Positions 51,046 to 60,271 are shown, counted from the first letter of the stretch. The stretch: 64,000 nucleotides of DNA from Chryseobacterium populi (GCF_000282115.1 NZ_AKJY01000004.1:1-64000), one strand, 5' to 3'. A program made the numbers and translations. Notes: generated from the letters alone by a model not told the origin.

Positions 51046-51574
51046 TTTTATTTCTAAAAACAGAATACATTATAATATCGAAATATTTTCCCTCTTTTTT
51101 AATGTGTTGTTTTAGAACAGCTTCTTTTTCCATTCCTATTTTTTCCATTATTTTTCCGGAAGCAGGATTATGAACAAAATATGTCGCAAAAATTTTATTG
51201 AATTTTAATTCTTTGAAGCCAAAATCAAGAATTGCTTTTGCTACTTCCGTTACAAATCCATTATTCCAAAAGGGTTTTGCCATCCAATATCCTAATTCGG
51301 CTTTATCATCTTCCCGATCGTGAAGTCCGATTGCGCCGATGATTTTCTCTTCTTTGTTACGAATTGCAAATGTAAAGCCGGTCTTGTCCTCAAAAGCTTT
51401 TTCTGACATTTTCAACCAGAATTCCCCATCTTCTTTATGATATGGATAAGGAATATTCGAAGTAAGCTCTGAGAAAATTTTATCCTGCAAATAATCTACA
51501 ATAAAAGGAATATCTTTCTCTTTCAATTGCGAGAGAATCAATCGTTCAGTTTCTATTCTTGGGAATTCTTTCAT
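51035..51574 (-). CDS. GNAT N-acetyltransferase (RimJ/RimL-like)
   Basis: A 179-residue protein of the RimJ/RimL branch: ETERLILSQLKEKDIPFIVDYL at the N-terminus, IGAIGLHDREDDKAELGYWMAKPFWNNGFVTEVAKAILDFGF for acetyl-CoA binding, and ASGKIMEKIGMEKEAVLKQHIKKEGKYFDIIMYSVFR near the end. Members acetylate N-terminal or side-chain amines; the acceptor is unknown. It converges with tadA with an 11-bp overlap. An imperfect inverted repeat lies upstream at 51619-51692. Confidence 0.9.
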   Translation of the reverse strand: MKEFPRIETERLILSQLKEKDIPFIVDYLQDKIFSELTSNIPYPYHKEDGEFWLKMSEKAFEDKTGFTFAIRNKEEKIIGAIGLHDREDDKAELGYWMAKPFWNNGFVTEVAKAILDFGFKELKFNKIFATYFVHNPASGKIMEKIGMEKEAVLKQHIKKEGKYFDIIMYSVFRNKIIV

Positions 51575-51618
51575 TTATTTTTTAATTTAAGCCCACAAAA
51601 ATTTAGTGATATTCTTAT

Positions 51619-51692
51619 CATTCTGTAAGGATCTGAGGAAGGTATTTTTATGTAATAATTTTTATAAACTAGACCTAGATTCCTACGGAATG
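51619..51692. repeat. Imperfect inverted repeat upstream of the GNAT gene
   Basis: The arm at 51619-51638 and the arm at 51674-51692 are near reverse complements, sharing CATTCyGTA and GGATTC-like blocks, around a 35-nt A+T-rich loop. It looks like a worn palindromic intergenic element of the kind dispersed in flavobacterial genomes; copy number was not testable. Confidence 0.4.
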
Positions 51693-51723
51693 ACAAATTC
51701 GATGTTTATTTACTGTATTAAAC

Positions 51724-52482
51724 TTAAATGTCTTTTCCTAAGAAATATAAACCTTTTAATGTATGAAGCCTGTCTGTAATGTGTATTTTATCTGTCAACG
51801 GTTTATATACATGGGAAACTCCACCGGTTGCAATTACAAAACAGTCATCATTCACCTCATCATTAATACGGTATATAAAGCCTTCCACCATTCCCAGGAA
51901 ACCATATACCATCCCGCTTTGCATGCAGGTAACCGTATCTAATCCTAAAACAGATTTCGGTTTTTTCAGTTCAATCTCAGGAAGCTGGGCCGTCTGGCTG
52001 ATTAAAGAATTTAACGATGTTACAATCCCCGGAGCAATAATAACACCTAGGGTTTCGCCGGTTTCTGTTACGCAACTTGCCGTAAGAGCCGTTCCGAAAT
52101 CAATAATAATTTTTTTTCGGTCCGGATACAAATGATGTGCTGCTACAAGGTTGGCATAAATATCCGTTCCCATCTGCCTGGATTTTGCCTGAACTCCCGA
52201 AGGTGTATTTCTGTCAACAATTACGGGAAGAATACCGTGAATCTTCTTGATCGCGGAACTCATCACTTTAGTAAGCTGAGGAACTACCGATCCTATAATG
52301 ATTTTTTTTATCTCTTCAGGCTCAATTTTATAGGTCTGATACAGCATCAGCATCTGAACATATAATTCGTCTGTCGTTCTGTAAGGTTTTGTATTGATCA
52401 CCCATGAAATATCACAATTATCATCGTCAAAAAGACCAAATCTGATATTGCTGTTTCCTATATTGATTACGATTGAATTCAT
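51724..52482 (-). CDS. coaX: Type III pantothenate kinase
   Basis: A 252-residue enzyme of the acetate-and-sugar-kinase fold that phosphorylates pantothenate in CoA synthesis. NIGNSNIRFGLFD is the phosphate 1 motif and DFGTALTASCVTE the phosphate 2 motif, with IIAPGIVTSLNSLISQTAQLPEI and the TGGVSHVYKPL adenosine motif. Length and motifs are typical of CoaX. Monocistronic; a 242-bp spacer separates it from the divergent bacteriocin-like gene. Confidence 0.95.
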   Translation of the reverse strand: MNSIVINIGNSNIRFGLFDDDNCDISWVINTKPYRTTDELYVQMLMLYQTYKIEPEEIKKIIIGSVVPQLTKVMSSAIKKIHGILPVIVDRNTPSGVQAKSRQMGTDIYANLVAAHHLYPDRKKIIIDFGTALTASCVTETGETLGVIIAPGIVTSLNSLISQTAQLPEIELKKPKSVLGLDTVTCMQSGMVYGFLGMVEGFIYRINDEVNDDCFVIATGGVSHVYKPLTDKIHITDRLHTLKGLYFLGKDI

Positions 52483-52687
52483 TTAATTTTTTAAACTAAA
52501 AGATTTGAAAAAATAATTGTAAAAATAAAGTTTTATCGGCAAAAAAAGGAACAGGAACAACATTATTTGAATCAGCAAATTAATTTCCTGCGATAAACAC
52601 AATTACATTTAAAGGAAATTCTGACGCATTTATTAAATAATATCCGGCACTTACATGTTCATTCTGTAAGGTAAACTCAGTTTATCA

Positions 52688-52695
52688 TAAATTTG
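52688..52695 (+). promoter_or_regulatory. -7 box (TAAATTTG) of the GG-leader peptide gene
   Basis: Exact TAnnTTTG match, 29 nt before the ATG at 52725; a short inverted repeat (TAAAC-TCA-GTTTA) lies just upstream. Confidence 0.6.
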
Positions 52696-52724
52696 ATTCC
52701 GTTAAAACCAAATATAGAGTTATT

Positions 52725-52904
52725 ATGAAAAATTTAAAAAGAATTTCCAGAGACGGATTAAAATCCATTAGAGGAGGAATCATTTGCCCTATTGCCGGCA
52801 TAAGTACACCAGCCATATGCCCGGGTAGCGTTTGCCCGTCTAATCCTTGTGCAGATCTTAATTGTATCGTTCCGGCCGGTTGTGCTGGCGGCGGACCATT
52901 TTAA
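52725..52904 (+). CDS. Cys-rich GG-leader bacteriocin-like peptide (59 aa)
   Basis: A 59-residue peptide beginning MKNLKRISRDGLKSIRGGII. The leader with its SIRGG double-Gly end matches the small bacteriocin-like precursors of Chryseobacterium, which are normally cut after GG and exported by a peptidase-containing ABC transporter. The core is short and Pro/Gly-rich with six Cys (CPIAG, AICPG, VCPSN, PCADL, NCIVP, GCAGG), suggesting disulfides or modification. No maturation or export genes lie within the window. It has its own promoter and probable terminator. Activity is unknown. Confidence 0.8.
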   Translation: MKNLKRISRDGLKSIRGGIICPIAGISTPAICPGSVCPSNPCADLNCIVPAGCAGGGPF

Positions 52905-52908
52905 AAGA

Positions 52909-52943
52909 TAAAACGAGTTGCCTTTATAGGAAGACCCGTTTTA
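52909..52943 (+). terminator. Probable terminator of the GG-leader peptide gene
   Basis: A 7-bp stem (TAAAACG with CGTTTTA) with an inner CCT-TTAT-AGG loop, 5 nt after the stop codon, followed by A+T-rich sequence. Confidence 0.5.
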
Positions 52944-52986
52944 AATTTATACGTTAACTTTATTACTTAAGTTTTTTCAATATTAT

Positions 52987-53015
52987 AAAAAGGGAGGCTG
53001 CTTTTAACAACCTCC
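52987..53015 (-). terminator. Terminator of the M1 peptidase gene
   Basis: On the minus strand GGAGGTTG pairs with CAGCCTCC (one G-T) and is followed by CTTTTTATAAT, directly after the stop at 53021. Confidence 0.8.
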
Positions 53016-53020
53016 TTTAT

Positions 53021-54865
53021 TTATTTTATTTCCACAAAATTATTTTCCATATTCACATCTGCTATTCTCTGACTGAAATCTATTCCTAAAACGGACAGTT
53101 GAGATTTGGTATAAGGAACTGTTAAAGTATACTCTTTCTGTGTCCATGGCCAGTAAGGCATTGTTTTGAATTCTCCGTAAGCATCTTTTTCTTTCCAGGT
53201 ATGGGTAAGACTGGTCGGGATTTGATAGGTAACGATCTTTTTATCAGTTGTCATCAGACTAAAATCAACAGGCATCGGAACCTGCCCGTTATTCACCAGC
53301 GTAATAATGGTGGATTTCGTATCGTATTTTATATCTTTAATCCCGTAATCAATCGTTTTCGTTGTATTGATCCAGTAATTCTGGAACCATTTCAGATCCA
53401 TACCCGAAACCTTCTGGGCAATATGAAGAAAATCCCTGTCTGAAGGATGTTTCATACTCCATTGATCATAATATTGCTTTAAAGTTTCTGCTAAATTCTG
53501 TTCCCCCATAATGTAACCCAGCTCTACCAAATACAGCTCACCTTTCACATAAGAGGCATAGGTATAAGAGCTTCCGTTATCATGATGGTCACCTAACCAG
53601 ACAGCAGGCTCTTCAATTCCTTTTTTAATAAAGTTTCTGTATGCATCTAAAGTATTGGCAAAAGGGTTCGGAAGCTGATCTGCCGGCGGAAATAACTGAT
53701 TCATTACATAGCCCTCAGCATAACTTGTAAAACCTTCATCCATCCATGGACGCATGCTTTCGTTTGTAGCCAGCATCTGCTGGTACCATGAATGTGATCC
53801 TTCGTGAGCCATTAGCCCCATCAGGCCTTCAATATTTTTAGCTTCTCCCAAAATCATTGTACACATTCCATACTCCATTCCGCCATCACCTCCTTGTATA
53901 AAAGCATAGGAAGGATAAACATATTTTCCGAAGTGAGCATTCATGATCTGGAAATATTTCGTAACATAAGGCTGAGCTTCTTCCCAGACTTTCGTTTTAT
54001 CATTGTTCTGATAAACGAGATATACTTTCGGGCCCTCCGGAACATCGAAGCTTTTTACTACATAATCCTTATCAGCACTCCACGCAAAATCAAGCATATT
54101 TTTAGCAGACCATTTCCAGGTTACTTTTTTATCTTTTCCTGCTTTTATTTTTGCATTGGTGTCATAGCCCTTTACATCGGCTGGGTTTTCAAGGATTCCG
54201 CCGGCACCAATGACATAGTCTTTATTAATTTTAATCGTCACATCAAAATCTGAAAACGGGGCATGAAATTCTCTTCCGATATAATCGAAGGTTGCCCATC
54301 CGTCATAATCATATTCCGCAATTTTAGGATACCATTGCGTCATCGTCATATCTACACCTTCCCTGTTATTTCTTCCGCTTCTGCGGATCTGCTGAGGAAT
54401 TACCGCGTCCCAATCCATTGTGAATGTCGTTGTTGAATTTGGTTTAATCGGTTCATTCAAATAAACCTTCATAATGGTTTCCTGAACTTCAAACTTCAGG
54501 TCTTTCCCGTTTTGTTTGATCCAGTGAATATTCTGTGCTCCTTCCTGATCTTTCGGGATCGAAGCTAATCTTGAAATTCCATCTTTTTGCAATCTTGAAT
54601 CACCGTTTTTACCTTGAGCCGCCACTCTCTGATCCATCATTGAATTGGACTTAAATGCATTCCAGTATAAATGGAAATACACTACATTCAGCTCATCCGG
54701 AGAGTTATTGGTATATTCTAATGTTTGATTTCCCTGATAGGTAAATTTTTCTGCATTAACATCAATATCCATTTTGTATTTCGCAGCCTGCTGATAATAA
54801 GGAGCTTGCTGGGCCTGAAATTGTGAAATGATAAGTGCAAACAGGATTGCAACCGATTTTTTCAT
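53021..54865 (-). CDS. M1-family metallopeptidase, exported
   Basis: A 614-residue protein with a signal peptide (LFALIISQFQAQ). The M1 gluzincin site is HEGSHSWYQQMLATNESMRPWMDEGFTSYAE (HExxH with the downstream Glu), preceded by GGMEYGM, the M1 exopeptidase-type motif with GME in place of GAMEN. M1 enzymes remove N-terminal residues from peptides. It is likely periplasmic and used in peptide nutrition. A TACCTTTA -7-like box lies 16 nt upstream of the ATG at 54865, and a terminator follows the stop. Confidence 0.93.
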   Translation of the reverse strand: MKKSVAILFALIISQFQAQQAPYYQQAAKYKMDIDVNAEKFTYQGNQTLEYTNNSPDELNVVYFHLYWNAFKSNSMMDQRVAAQGKNGDSRLQKDGISRLASIPKDQEGAQNIHWIKQNGKDLKFEVQETIMKVYLNEPIKPNSTTTFTMDWDAVIPQQIRRSGRNNREGVDMTMTQWYPKIAEYDYDGWATFDYIGREFHAPFSDFDVTIKINKDYVIGAGGILENPADVKGYDTNAKIKAGKDKKVTWKWSAKNMLDFAWSADKDYVVKSFDVPEGPKVYLVYQNNDKTKVWEEAQPYVTKYFQIMNAHFGKYVYPSYAFIQGGDGGMEYGMCTMILGEAKNIEGLMGLMAHEGSHSWYQQMLATNESMRPWMDEGFTSYAEGYVMNQLFPPADQLPNPFANTLDAYRNFIKKGIEEPAVWLGDHHDNGSSYTYASYVKGELYLVELGYIMGEQNLAETLKQYYDQWSMKHPSDRDFLHIAQKVSGMDLKWFQNYWINTTKTIDYGIKDIKYDTKSTIITLVNNGQVPMPVDFSLMTTDKKIVTYQIPTSLTHTWKEKDAYGEFKTMPYWPWTQKEYTLTVPYTKSQLSVLGIDFSQRIADVNMENNFVEIK

Positions 54866-55033
54866 TTAAAATTTATTTTTTTAAAGGTAGGTAATTTATA
54901 TAAAACCTTAAAATAAGGAGCTTTCCTGAAAGATTTTCAGTTAATTTATTCTCTTTTCACAGATTTGGTGAGTCATGCAGATTTTTTTAAACACCATCTG
55001 TAAAGATCTGTGTAAGCTGTGGTAAATAGAAAA

Positions 55034-55066
55034 ACCAAGAACCTCTGCAAAATCAGATGAGGTTCA
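55034..55066 (-). terminator. Terminator of the DinB-family gene
   Basis: On the minus strand GAACCTC pairs with GAGGTTC, with inner CTG/CAG pairs, followed by a T-rich run, 4 nt after the stop at 55070. Confidence 0.7.
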
Positions 55067-55069
55067 AGA

Positions 55070-55540
55070 TTATTGATCTGTCAACATTTTTTTAATTAAA
55101 GTGATCTGCCCCAGATGATAATAACTGTGCTCAATCATTCCCTCAATATTTCTTAAGTATGTGCCATATTTTTCGTCTACAAAAACTTCATTGAGTTTAG
55201 AATCCGGCATTTGTTCTAATAAGGAGGCAAACTTTTCAGAATCCAACCATAATGTATCCAGCAATTCCTCCCATTGCTCCTGAGACTCGATTGGTGGAAG
55301 CTCAAAGCTGTATTTGTCTTTTATTTCCAGATCACCACCTTCAAAAACATTCACTAAGCCTGCAATATAGTAACCGATGTGAAAAGTAAGCATTGCAATG
55401 GTATTCAAAGAATCAACTCTTGCTGTTGCCTGCTGCCAGGTTACGTCTGAAAGTTTGTCTTTAAAATTGGTATTCGCAATCCAGAATCCGTCAAGCAATA
55501 CTTCTCTGAATCTTTTTGCTAATTGTGAAACTGAACTCAT
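55070..55540 (-). CDS. DinB-family putative metal-dependent protein
   Basis: A 156-residue four-helix protein of the DinB/YfiT-like fold. Metal-ligand-type His are in NTIAMLTFHIGYYIAG and IEGMIEHSYYHLGQITLIKK, the usual spacing for this superfamily. Related enzymes are thiol-dependent (mycothiol/bacillithiol) transferases; whether this one is catalytic is unknown. It is monocistronic, with a TATCTTTA-like -7 box upstream and a terminator downstream. The name does not imply involvement in translesion synthesis. Confidence 0.85.
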   Translation of the reverse strand: MSSVSQLAKRFREVLLDGFWIANTNFKDKLSDVTWQQATARVDSLNTIAMLTFHIGYYIAGLVNVFEGGDLEIKDKYSFELPPIESQEQWEELLDTLWLDSEKFASLLEQMPDSKLNEVFVDEKYGTYLRNIEGMIEHSYYHLGQITLIKKMLTDQ

Positions 55541-55630
55541 TGGATAAGATTTTATGATTCTTAAAGATAGGTAATTTTAATTTTTTGACCTCGTTGATGA
55601 GATTTTTTAAACACAAATATCACAAATGAA

Positions 55631-55659
55631 AAGCCTCAAGTGCAGAACACCTGAGGCTT
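55631..55659 (-). terminator. Terminator of the DUF6909 gene
   Basis: A 12-bp stem with one mismatch (AAGCCTCAGGTG with CACTTGAGGCTT on the minus strand), followed by TTTTC, 21 nt after the stop at 55681. Confidence 0.72.
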
Positions 55660-55680
55660 ATATTGAATTGAATAATCAGA

Positions 55681-57372
55681 TTATTTTTTAGCAGAAGCTT
55701 CTTTATTCCCGCTGTGTAAAATCTTTTCGAGGATTTTTAACGTGATCAGATAGGTTGGTTTTACACCTGTAAGCCCTAAACCTCCTGAAGAAAGTGTACT
55801 TCCCGTTTCCAAAGGATTATCAGAAGCATAATATGCATAGCAAACAAATAGATCCGGAGAAATATGATGCCTGATTTTAGACGCTACCTGAATGGCTTTT
55901 TGATAATGAGCTCCTTCCATTTCAAGTCCGATGGCTTTCCATGAAGTATTCATAAAGTAGGATAAAATATCCCTGTTTTGAAGTGAAGTTCCCAAAACAG
56001 TAATCATCGATCCTTCAAAAGCTTTCAGTTCATCATCATTAAAATCTTCCAGCTTCAAAGCATTTTCAAATGGATAGTTATCCGCAGTTCCTTCAAAAAT
56101 ATGAGAGGTAGGAATCATGATATCTCCTTTTTCTCCTGTAAGAATTCCTGCTTTACCCATTATTGAAACAGATTTTACCTTCATCATATACACCTCTCCT
56201 TTATGTTCGAAGGGTCTCAGCAATTCATCCATAACCTCAAAAGCCTGTTCTCCGAAAGCATAGTCAAAAACCATGACCACATCGTCTCCCCCAAATTTTA
56301 TATTCCCAAATGGTGTATTTTTAAGATCTGTCTTGCTTAAATCAATGATCTGGACGTCAATATTACTTCCGCTTTTATCATCAATATAAATAAGGCCCTG
56401 GTCTAAAGCATATTTAGAAACCTTATCACGAAGCTCTTTTTTATCAGAAATATCTCCATATAGCTTATAATCTACTTCTTTATGCCCTTTTTTCTTTAAG
56501 GCATCATTGGCATACAGCATATTTTTCACGGAATGCATATTGGCTGAAATAATATGTAACGAACGCATGTGAAGATCGTTTTCAAATAAAACCTCTTTCA
56601 CTTTATTAGCCCATTTCTCTCCGAAATAATGGTGTCCTACCCTTTCCTTTAAAATAGCACTGAAATGAATTTCTCTTTCTCTGCTTTGTTTGGCATCTTC
56701 TAAGCTTACTTTTCCCAGATTGTAGATGATTTTAAACAAACGGTCCGGATTGCTGTCATCTCCAAAAGTATTATAAGCTCTCAATGTCTCATCAAAAGTT
56801 CTACCTATTAAAGAAGAAAGGTGAATAAGGGCAACTTCTTTTTCTTTTCTGCTATATTTTTTTTCACCTTTTACTACTTCTTCAATAATTTTAAAAGCAC
56901 GTGTCGGTTTCCAGTTTTCATCCTGAATGAATGCCAGATTACGGATTTTATCTGCTTCTATAAATAAGAATGTTAAGTGGGTAAGAATATCATAAATTTC
57001 AGAACGTCCCAGAAGAACTTCAATATTCATCTGATGCTCGTCTATCCTGTAACAGTTTCTTCTTCTCTTTTTGGGAACAATAGGTTCGAAACTTCCTTTA
57101 TCAAAACCCTCATCTGAAGTAAGATGAATAAAAGCGCATTCTTCAATTCCCTCCGGAAGCCTGTCTAAGACATACATCAGCCCATCCAGCTCCAACTTAT
57201 TAGGAACATTCATAGTCCCGTAAATTTCAGGATTGATTGTTTTCAGCAAGCTTCTGATACTCTCTCCCGAAACACCGGCAGGTTTAAAAAAACCTCTGTA
57301 AAAGAGGTGTCTCATAGAAATATACAATCTTTCAATTGCTTCCGTTGTTTCTCTTGCTCTAGAATTTGTCAT
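55681..57372 (-). CDS. DUF6909-family protein
   Basis: A 563-residue cytoplasmic protein taken from the ATG at 57372; the longer frame opens at a TTG (57411) upstream of the -7 box. Conserved features include MRHLFYRGFFKPAGVSGESIRSLL near the N-terminus and a C-terminal half with a nucleoside-phosphorylase-like look (VVMVFDYAFGEQAFEVMDELLRPF, SIMGKAGILTGEKGDIMIPTSHIFEG, AIGLEMEGAHYQKAI). Those motifs echo the purine/uridine phosphorylase family's Glu-Met-Glu site. The family is common in Bacteroidota and uncharacterised. A phosphorylase-like activity is only a suggestion. Confidence 0.85.
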   Translation of the reverse strand: MTNSRARETTEAIERLYISMRHLFYRGFFKPAGVSGESIRSLLKTINPEIYGTMNVPNKLELDGLMYVLDRLPEGIEECAFIHLTSDEGFDKGSFEPIVPKKRRRNCYRIDEHQMNIEVLLGRSEIYDILTHLTFLFIEADKIRNLAFIQDENWKPTRAFKIIEEVVKGEKKYSRKEKEVALIHLSSLIGRTFDETLRAYNTFGDDSNPDRLFKIIYNLGKVSLEDAKQSREREIHFSAILKERVGHHYFGEKWANKVKEVLFENDLHMRSLHIISANMHSVKNMLYANDALKKKGHKEVDYKLYGDISDKKELRDKVSKYALDQGLIYIDDKSGSNIDVQIIDLSKTDLKNTPFGNIKFGGDDVVMVFDYAFGEQAFEVMDELLRPFEHKGEVYMMKVKSVSIMGKAGILTGEKGDIMIPTSHIFEGTADNYPFENALKLEDFNDDELKAFEGSMITVLGTSLQNRDILSYFMNTSWKAIGLEMEGAHYQKAIQVASKIRHHISPDLFVCYAYYASDNPLETGSTLSSGGLGLTGVKPTYLITLKILEKILHSGNKEASAKK

Positions 57373-57387
57373 AAAATAAATTTCACA

Positions 57388-57395
57388 CAAATATA
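57388..57395 (-). promoter_or_regulatory. -7 box (TATATTTG) of DUF6909 gene
   Basis: Exact TAnnTTTG match on the minus strand, 15 nt before the ATG at 57372. Confidence 0.65.
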
Positions 57396-57631
57396 CAAAA
57401 TCTCCGCCCAACTTATTTTAAGTATCTTTTAATAAGGGGTTTAATATTGTTGTGTTTTTGTAAAAAGTAAAATGTATAATGATGAAACATTCCTTTTCGG
57501 AATATTGAGCTTCAAACCTTAAATTTAAAAATACCCTCTTCTAAAAAACTAAATAATTGTTTAAAAATTATAATTTTCAAAATGACCCCTAAAAAATATA
57601 GGGTAAAAATATTTTCAATCCATTTTTTTTG

Positions 57632-57639
57632 TAAATTTG
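57632..57639 (+). promoter_or_regulatory. -7 box (TAAATTTG) of glutamine synthetase gene
   Basis: Exact TAnnTTTG match, 21 nt before the ATG at 57661; it overlaps the longer frame opening at 57637 and so supports the shorter start. Confidence 0.7.
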
Positions 57640-57660
57640 CCCCGTAAAATTAACCTCATT

Positions 57661-59856
57661 ATGTCAACTTTAAGATTCAAAGCGTTAGAAACCTTACCAT
57701 TTAAGGACTTCAGAAGAGATAATTCTGTTGAAGTTCCTGCAAAACTGTCAGAATTATTCTGTCAAAATGTTTTCTCAGAAGAAACTATGAGAGAATATTT
57801 AACGAAAGAAGCATTTACTTCTATATTAGATGCAATTAAGAAAGGAACTAAAATCCAGAGACACATTGCTGACCAGGTTGCTGTAGCTATGAAAGACTGG
57901 GCGATGAGCAAAGGGGCAACCCACTATACTCACTGGTTCCAGCCATTGACAGGGACAACTGCTGAAAAGCATGATTCTTTTTTCACCCCTATCGAAGGCG
58001 GCAGAGCCATCGAAAGATTCAGCGGAAACTTACTGATCCAGCAGGAGCCGGATGCATCTTCTTTCCCGAACGGTGGTATCAGAAACACTTTCGAAGCAAG
58101 AGGTTATACAGCATGGGATCCTACTTCCCCGGCGTTCATTATGGGAACTACACTTTGTATTCCATCTATCTTTATCTCTTATACCGGAGAAACTTTAGAT
58201 TATAAAGCACCTTTGTTGAGAGCATTGAACGCTGTAGACGAAGCTGCAACGAACGTAATGCAGTATTTTGACAAAAACGTAACAAAAGTAACTCCTACTT
58301 TAGGTTGGGAACAAGAATATTTCCTGGTTGATTCGGCATTGTATCAATCTCGTCCGGATTTAGTATTAACCGGTAAAACTTTATTGGGACACTCTCCTGC
58401 AAAAGGACAACAGCTGGATGATCATTATTTCGGATCTATTCCTACAAGGGTAATGAACTTCATGAAAGAGCTGGAAATCGAGTGTATGAAATTGGGTATC
58501 CCGGTAACAACAAGACATAATGAGGTGGCTCCGAACCAATTTGAGCTGGCTCCGATGTTTGAAGAAGTAAACGTAGCTGTAGACCACAACTCTTTATTGA
58601 TGGACATTATGGCAAGAGTAGCTCACAAACACCATTTCCACATTTTATTCCACGAAAAACCATTCGCCGGGGTAAACGGAAGCGGAAAGCACAACAACTG
58701 GTCTTTAGCTACTGATACCGGAGAAAACTTATTAAGCCCGGGAAAAAACCCTAAGAAAAACTTACAGTTCTTAACATTCTTCGTGAATACGATTAAAGCG
58801 GTTCACGAATATGCAGACCTTTTAAGGGCAAGTATCGCTTCTGCAAGTAATGATCACCGATTGGGTGCCAACGAAGCCCCACCGGCAATTATTTCTGTGT
58901 TCATTGGAAGCCAGTTGTTCAGAGTGTTGGAAGAGCTTGAAAAAGTGACTAACGGAAAATTATCTCCGGAAGAAAAAACTGAATTAAAGCTGAATGTGGT
59001 TGGAAAGATTCCTGAAATCCTTTTAGATAACACAGATAGAAACAGAACTTCCCCGTTTGCATTTACAGGAAATAAATTTGAAATCAGAGCAGTAGGTTCT
59101 TCTGCAAACTGTGCAGAATCCATGACGGTAATGAACACGATTGCAGCAAAACAATTGAGTGATTTCAAAAAAGAAGTTGATACTCTTATCGAAACCGGAC
59201 TGAAGAAAGATGAAGCAATCTTCAACGTGTTAAGAGAATACATCAAACAGTGTAAAAACATTATGTTTGAAGGAGACGGATATTCTGATGACTGGGCAAA
59301 AGAAGCTAAGAAAAGAGGATTGAACAACTTAAAAACCACTCCTGAAGCTTTGAAACAGGAGATGGATAAGAAGTTTTTAGCTTTATATGAAGAAGTAGGT
59401 GTTTTCACCCACAGAGAAGTTGAAGCAAGAAACGAAATCAAGCTTGAAAAATACTCTACCGTAATTGATATTGAAGCAAGAGTTTTAAGTGATATCGCAA
59501 GAAACCATATCATTCCTTCTGCTTTAAATTATCAGAACAGGTTAATTGAAAACGTAAAAGGTCTTAAGGAAATTTTCGGAGACAAAGAATTTAAAACATT
59601 AGCGAAAGAACAGATGAGTTTAATTACTCACATTTCTGAAAATGTTTCTAAAATCAAATTAGGCGTTGAAGATCTTATTAAAGCAAGAGAAGCTGCAAAA
59701 GCAGTATCAAACAGTCAAAAGCAGGCAGAAGATTACTGCAACAAAGTAAAACCTTTATTCGATGTGATCAGAGAAGCTTCTGATGATCTTGAAATGATGG
59801 TTGATGATGAGCTTTGGCCGATGACCAAATATAGAGAAATGTTATTTACAAAATAA
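57661..59856 (+). CDS. glnN: Glutamine synthetase type III
   Basis: A 731-residue enzyme, the length of type III (GlnN) rather than type I (~450). Motifs include GATHYTHWFQPLTGTTAEKHDSFF, GGIRNTFEARGYTAWDPTSPAFI, TLGWEQEYFLVD (metal-binding Glu), HNEVAPNQFELAPMFEEVNVAVDHN, LFHEKPFAGVNGSGKHNNWSL and NRTSPFAFTGNKFEIRAVGSSAN. It forms glutamine from glutamate, ammonia and ATP. Type III is the main glutamine synthetase in many Bacteroidota. It has its own promoter and a terminator at 59882. Confidence 0.96.
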   Translation: MSTLRFKALETLPFKDFRRDNSVEVPAKLSELFCQNVFSEETMREYLTKEAFTSILDAIKKGTKIQRHIADQVAVAMKDWAMSKGATHYTHWFQPLTGTTAEKHDSFFTPIEGGRAIERFSGNLLIQQEPDASSFPNGGIRNTFEARGYTAWDPTSPAFIMGTTLCIPSIFISYTGETLDYKAPLLRALNAVDEAATNVMQYFDKNVTKVTPTLGWEQEYFLVDSALYQSRPDLVLTGKTLLGHSPAKGQQLDDHYFGSIPTRVMNFMKELEIECMKLGIPVTTRHNEVAPNQFELAPMFEEVNVAVDHNSLLMDIMARVAHKHHFHILFHEKPFAGVNGSGKHNNWSLATDTGENLLSPGKNPKKNLQFLTFFVNTIKAVHEYADLLRASIASASNDHRLGANEAPPAIISVFIGSQLFRVLEELEKVTNGKLSPEEKTELKLNVVGKIPEILLDNTDRNRTSPFAFTGNKFEIRAVGSSANCAESMTVMNTIAAKQLSDFKKEVDTLIETGLKKDEAIFNVLREYIKQCKNIMFEGDGYSDDWAKEAKKRGLNNLKTTPEALKQEMDKKFLALYEEVGVFTHREVEARNEIKLEKYSTVIDIEARVLSDIARNHIIPSALNYQNRLIENVKGLKEIFGDKEFKTLAKEQMSLITHISENVSKIKLGVEDLIKAREAAKAVSNSQKQAEDYCNKVKPLFDVIREASDDLEMMVDDELWPMTKYREMLFTK

Positions 59857-59881
59857 CATCTGTAAAGTTCCATATTAGTTT

Positions 59882-59913
59882 AAACTCCTCGTATTTTCCG
59901 GGGAGTTTTTTTA
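59882..59913 (+). terminator. Terminator of glutamine synthetase gene
   Basis: A 9-bp stem with one G-T pair (AAACTCCTC with GGGGAGTTT) followed by a T-run, 25 nt after the stop at 59856. Confidence 0.82.
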
Positions 59914-60142
59914 TAGGTCTGGCTGGTTTCAGTTCAGTAAATTATGAACTGTTATATTTTCATTCCCGATCATGCTGTATAAACGAAAACCATGACAAAC
60001 TATTATAAAAATAAGCCATTGAAACAGAAAAGATTTTAAGGTGTTATTAAGAAAATAGCCGGTCTGTTTTTTATATAAAAAATTAAAAAAGCCTTTATAT
60101 ATAGGAAAGTGGAATTATTTTGTTAAAAAATCTTAATAAAAA

Positions 60143-60185
60143 AAACCGCACATTCACCAAAAATGGGACGTTGCGGTTTGTTTTT
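60143..60185 (+). terminator. Orphan hairpin with T-run
   Basis: An 8-bp stem (AAACCGCA with TGCGGTTT) enclosing about 25 nt, followed by GTTTTTC, 230 nt downstream of the glnN terminator and without an annotated gene before it. It may end an unrecognised small RNA or a read-through transcript. Confidence 0.5.
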
Positions 60186-60271
60186 CTTTAACATACTCAA
60201 ATAATGTGTTAAAATATGTTAAAACAAGAACCTGACATTAATCATATCTAAGCTCTTTTGACCGGAATCTT

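Noticed and set aside
54960..55025. Short CACAGAT / ATCTGTG repeats upstream of the M1 gene
   Set aside because: They resemble worn dispersed intergenic sequence, but the arms are too short and irregular to call a defined element.
58854..59513. Long minus-strand frame of 219 codons inside glutamine synthetase
   Set aside because: It is antisense to a well-conserved catalytic region and has no domain features; coding signal belongs to glnN.
59914..60142. Riboswitch upstream of the NlpC/P60 gene
   Set aside because: No recognised riboswitch motif; only an A+T-rich stretch and one hairpin can be seen.
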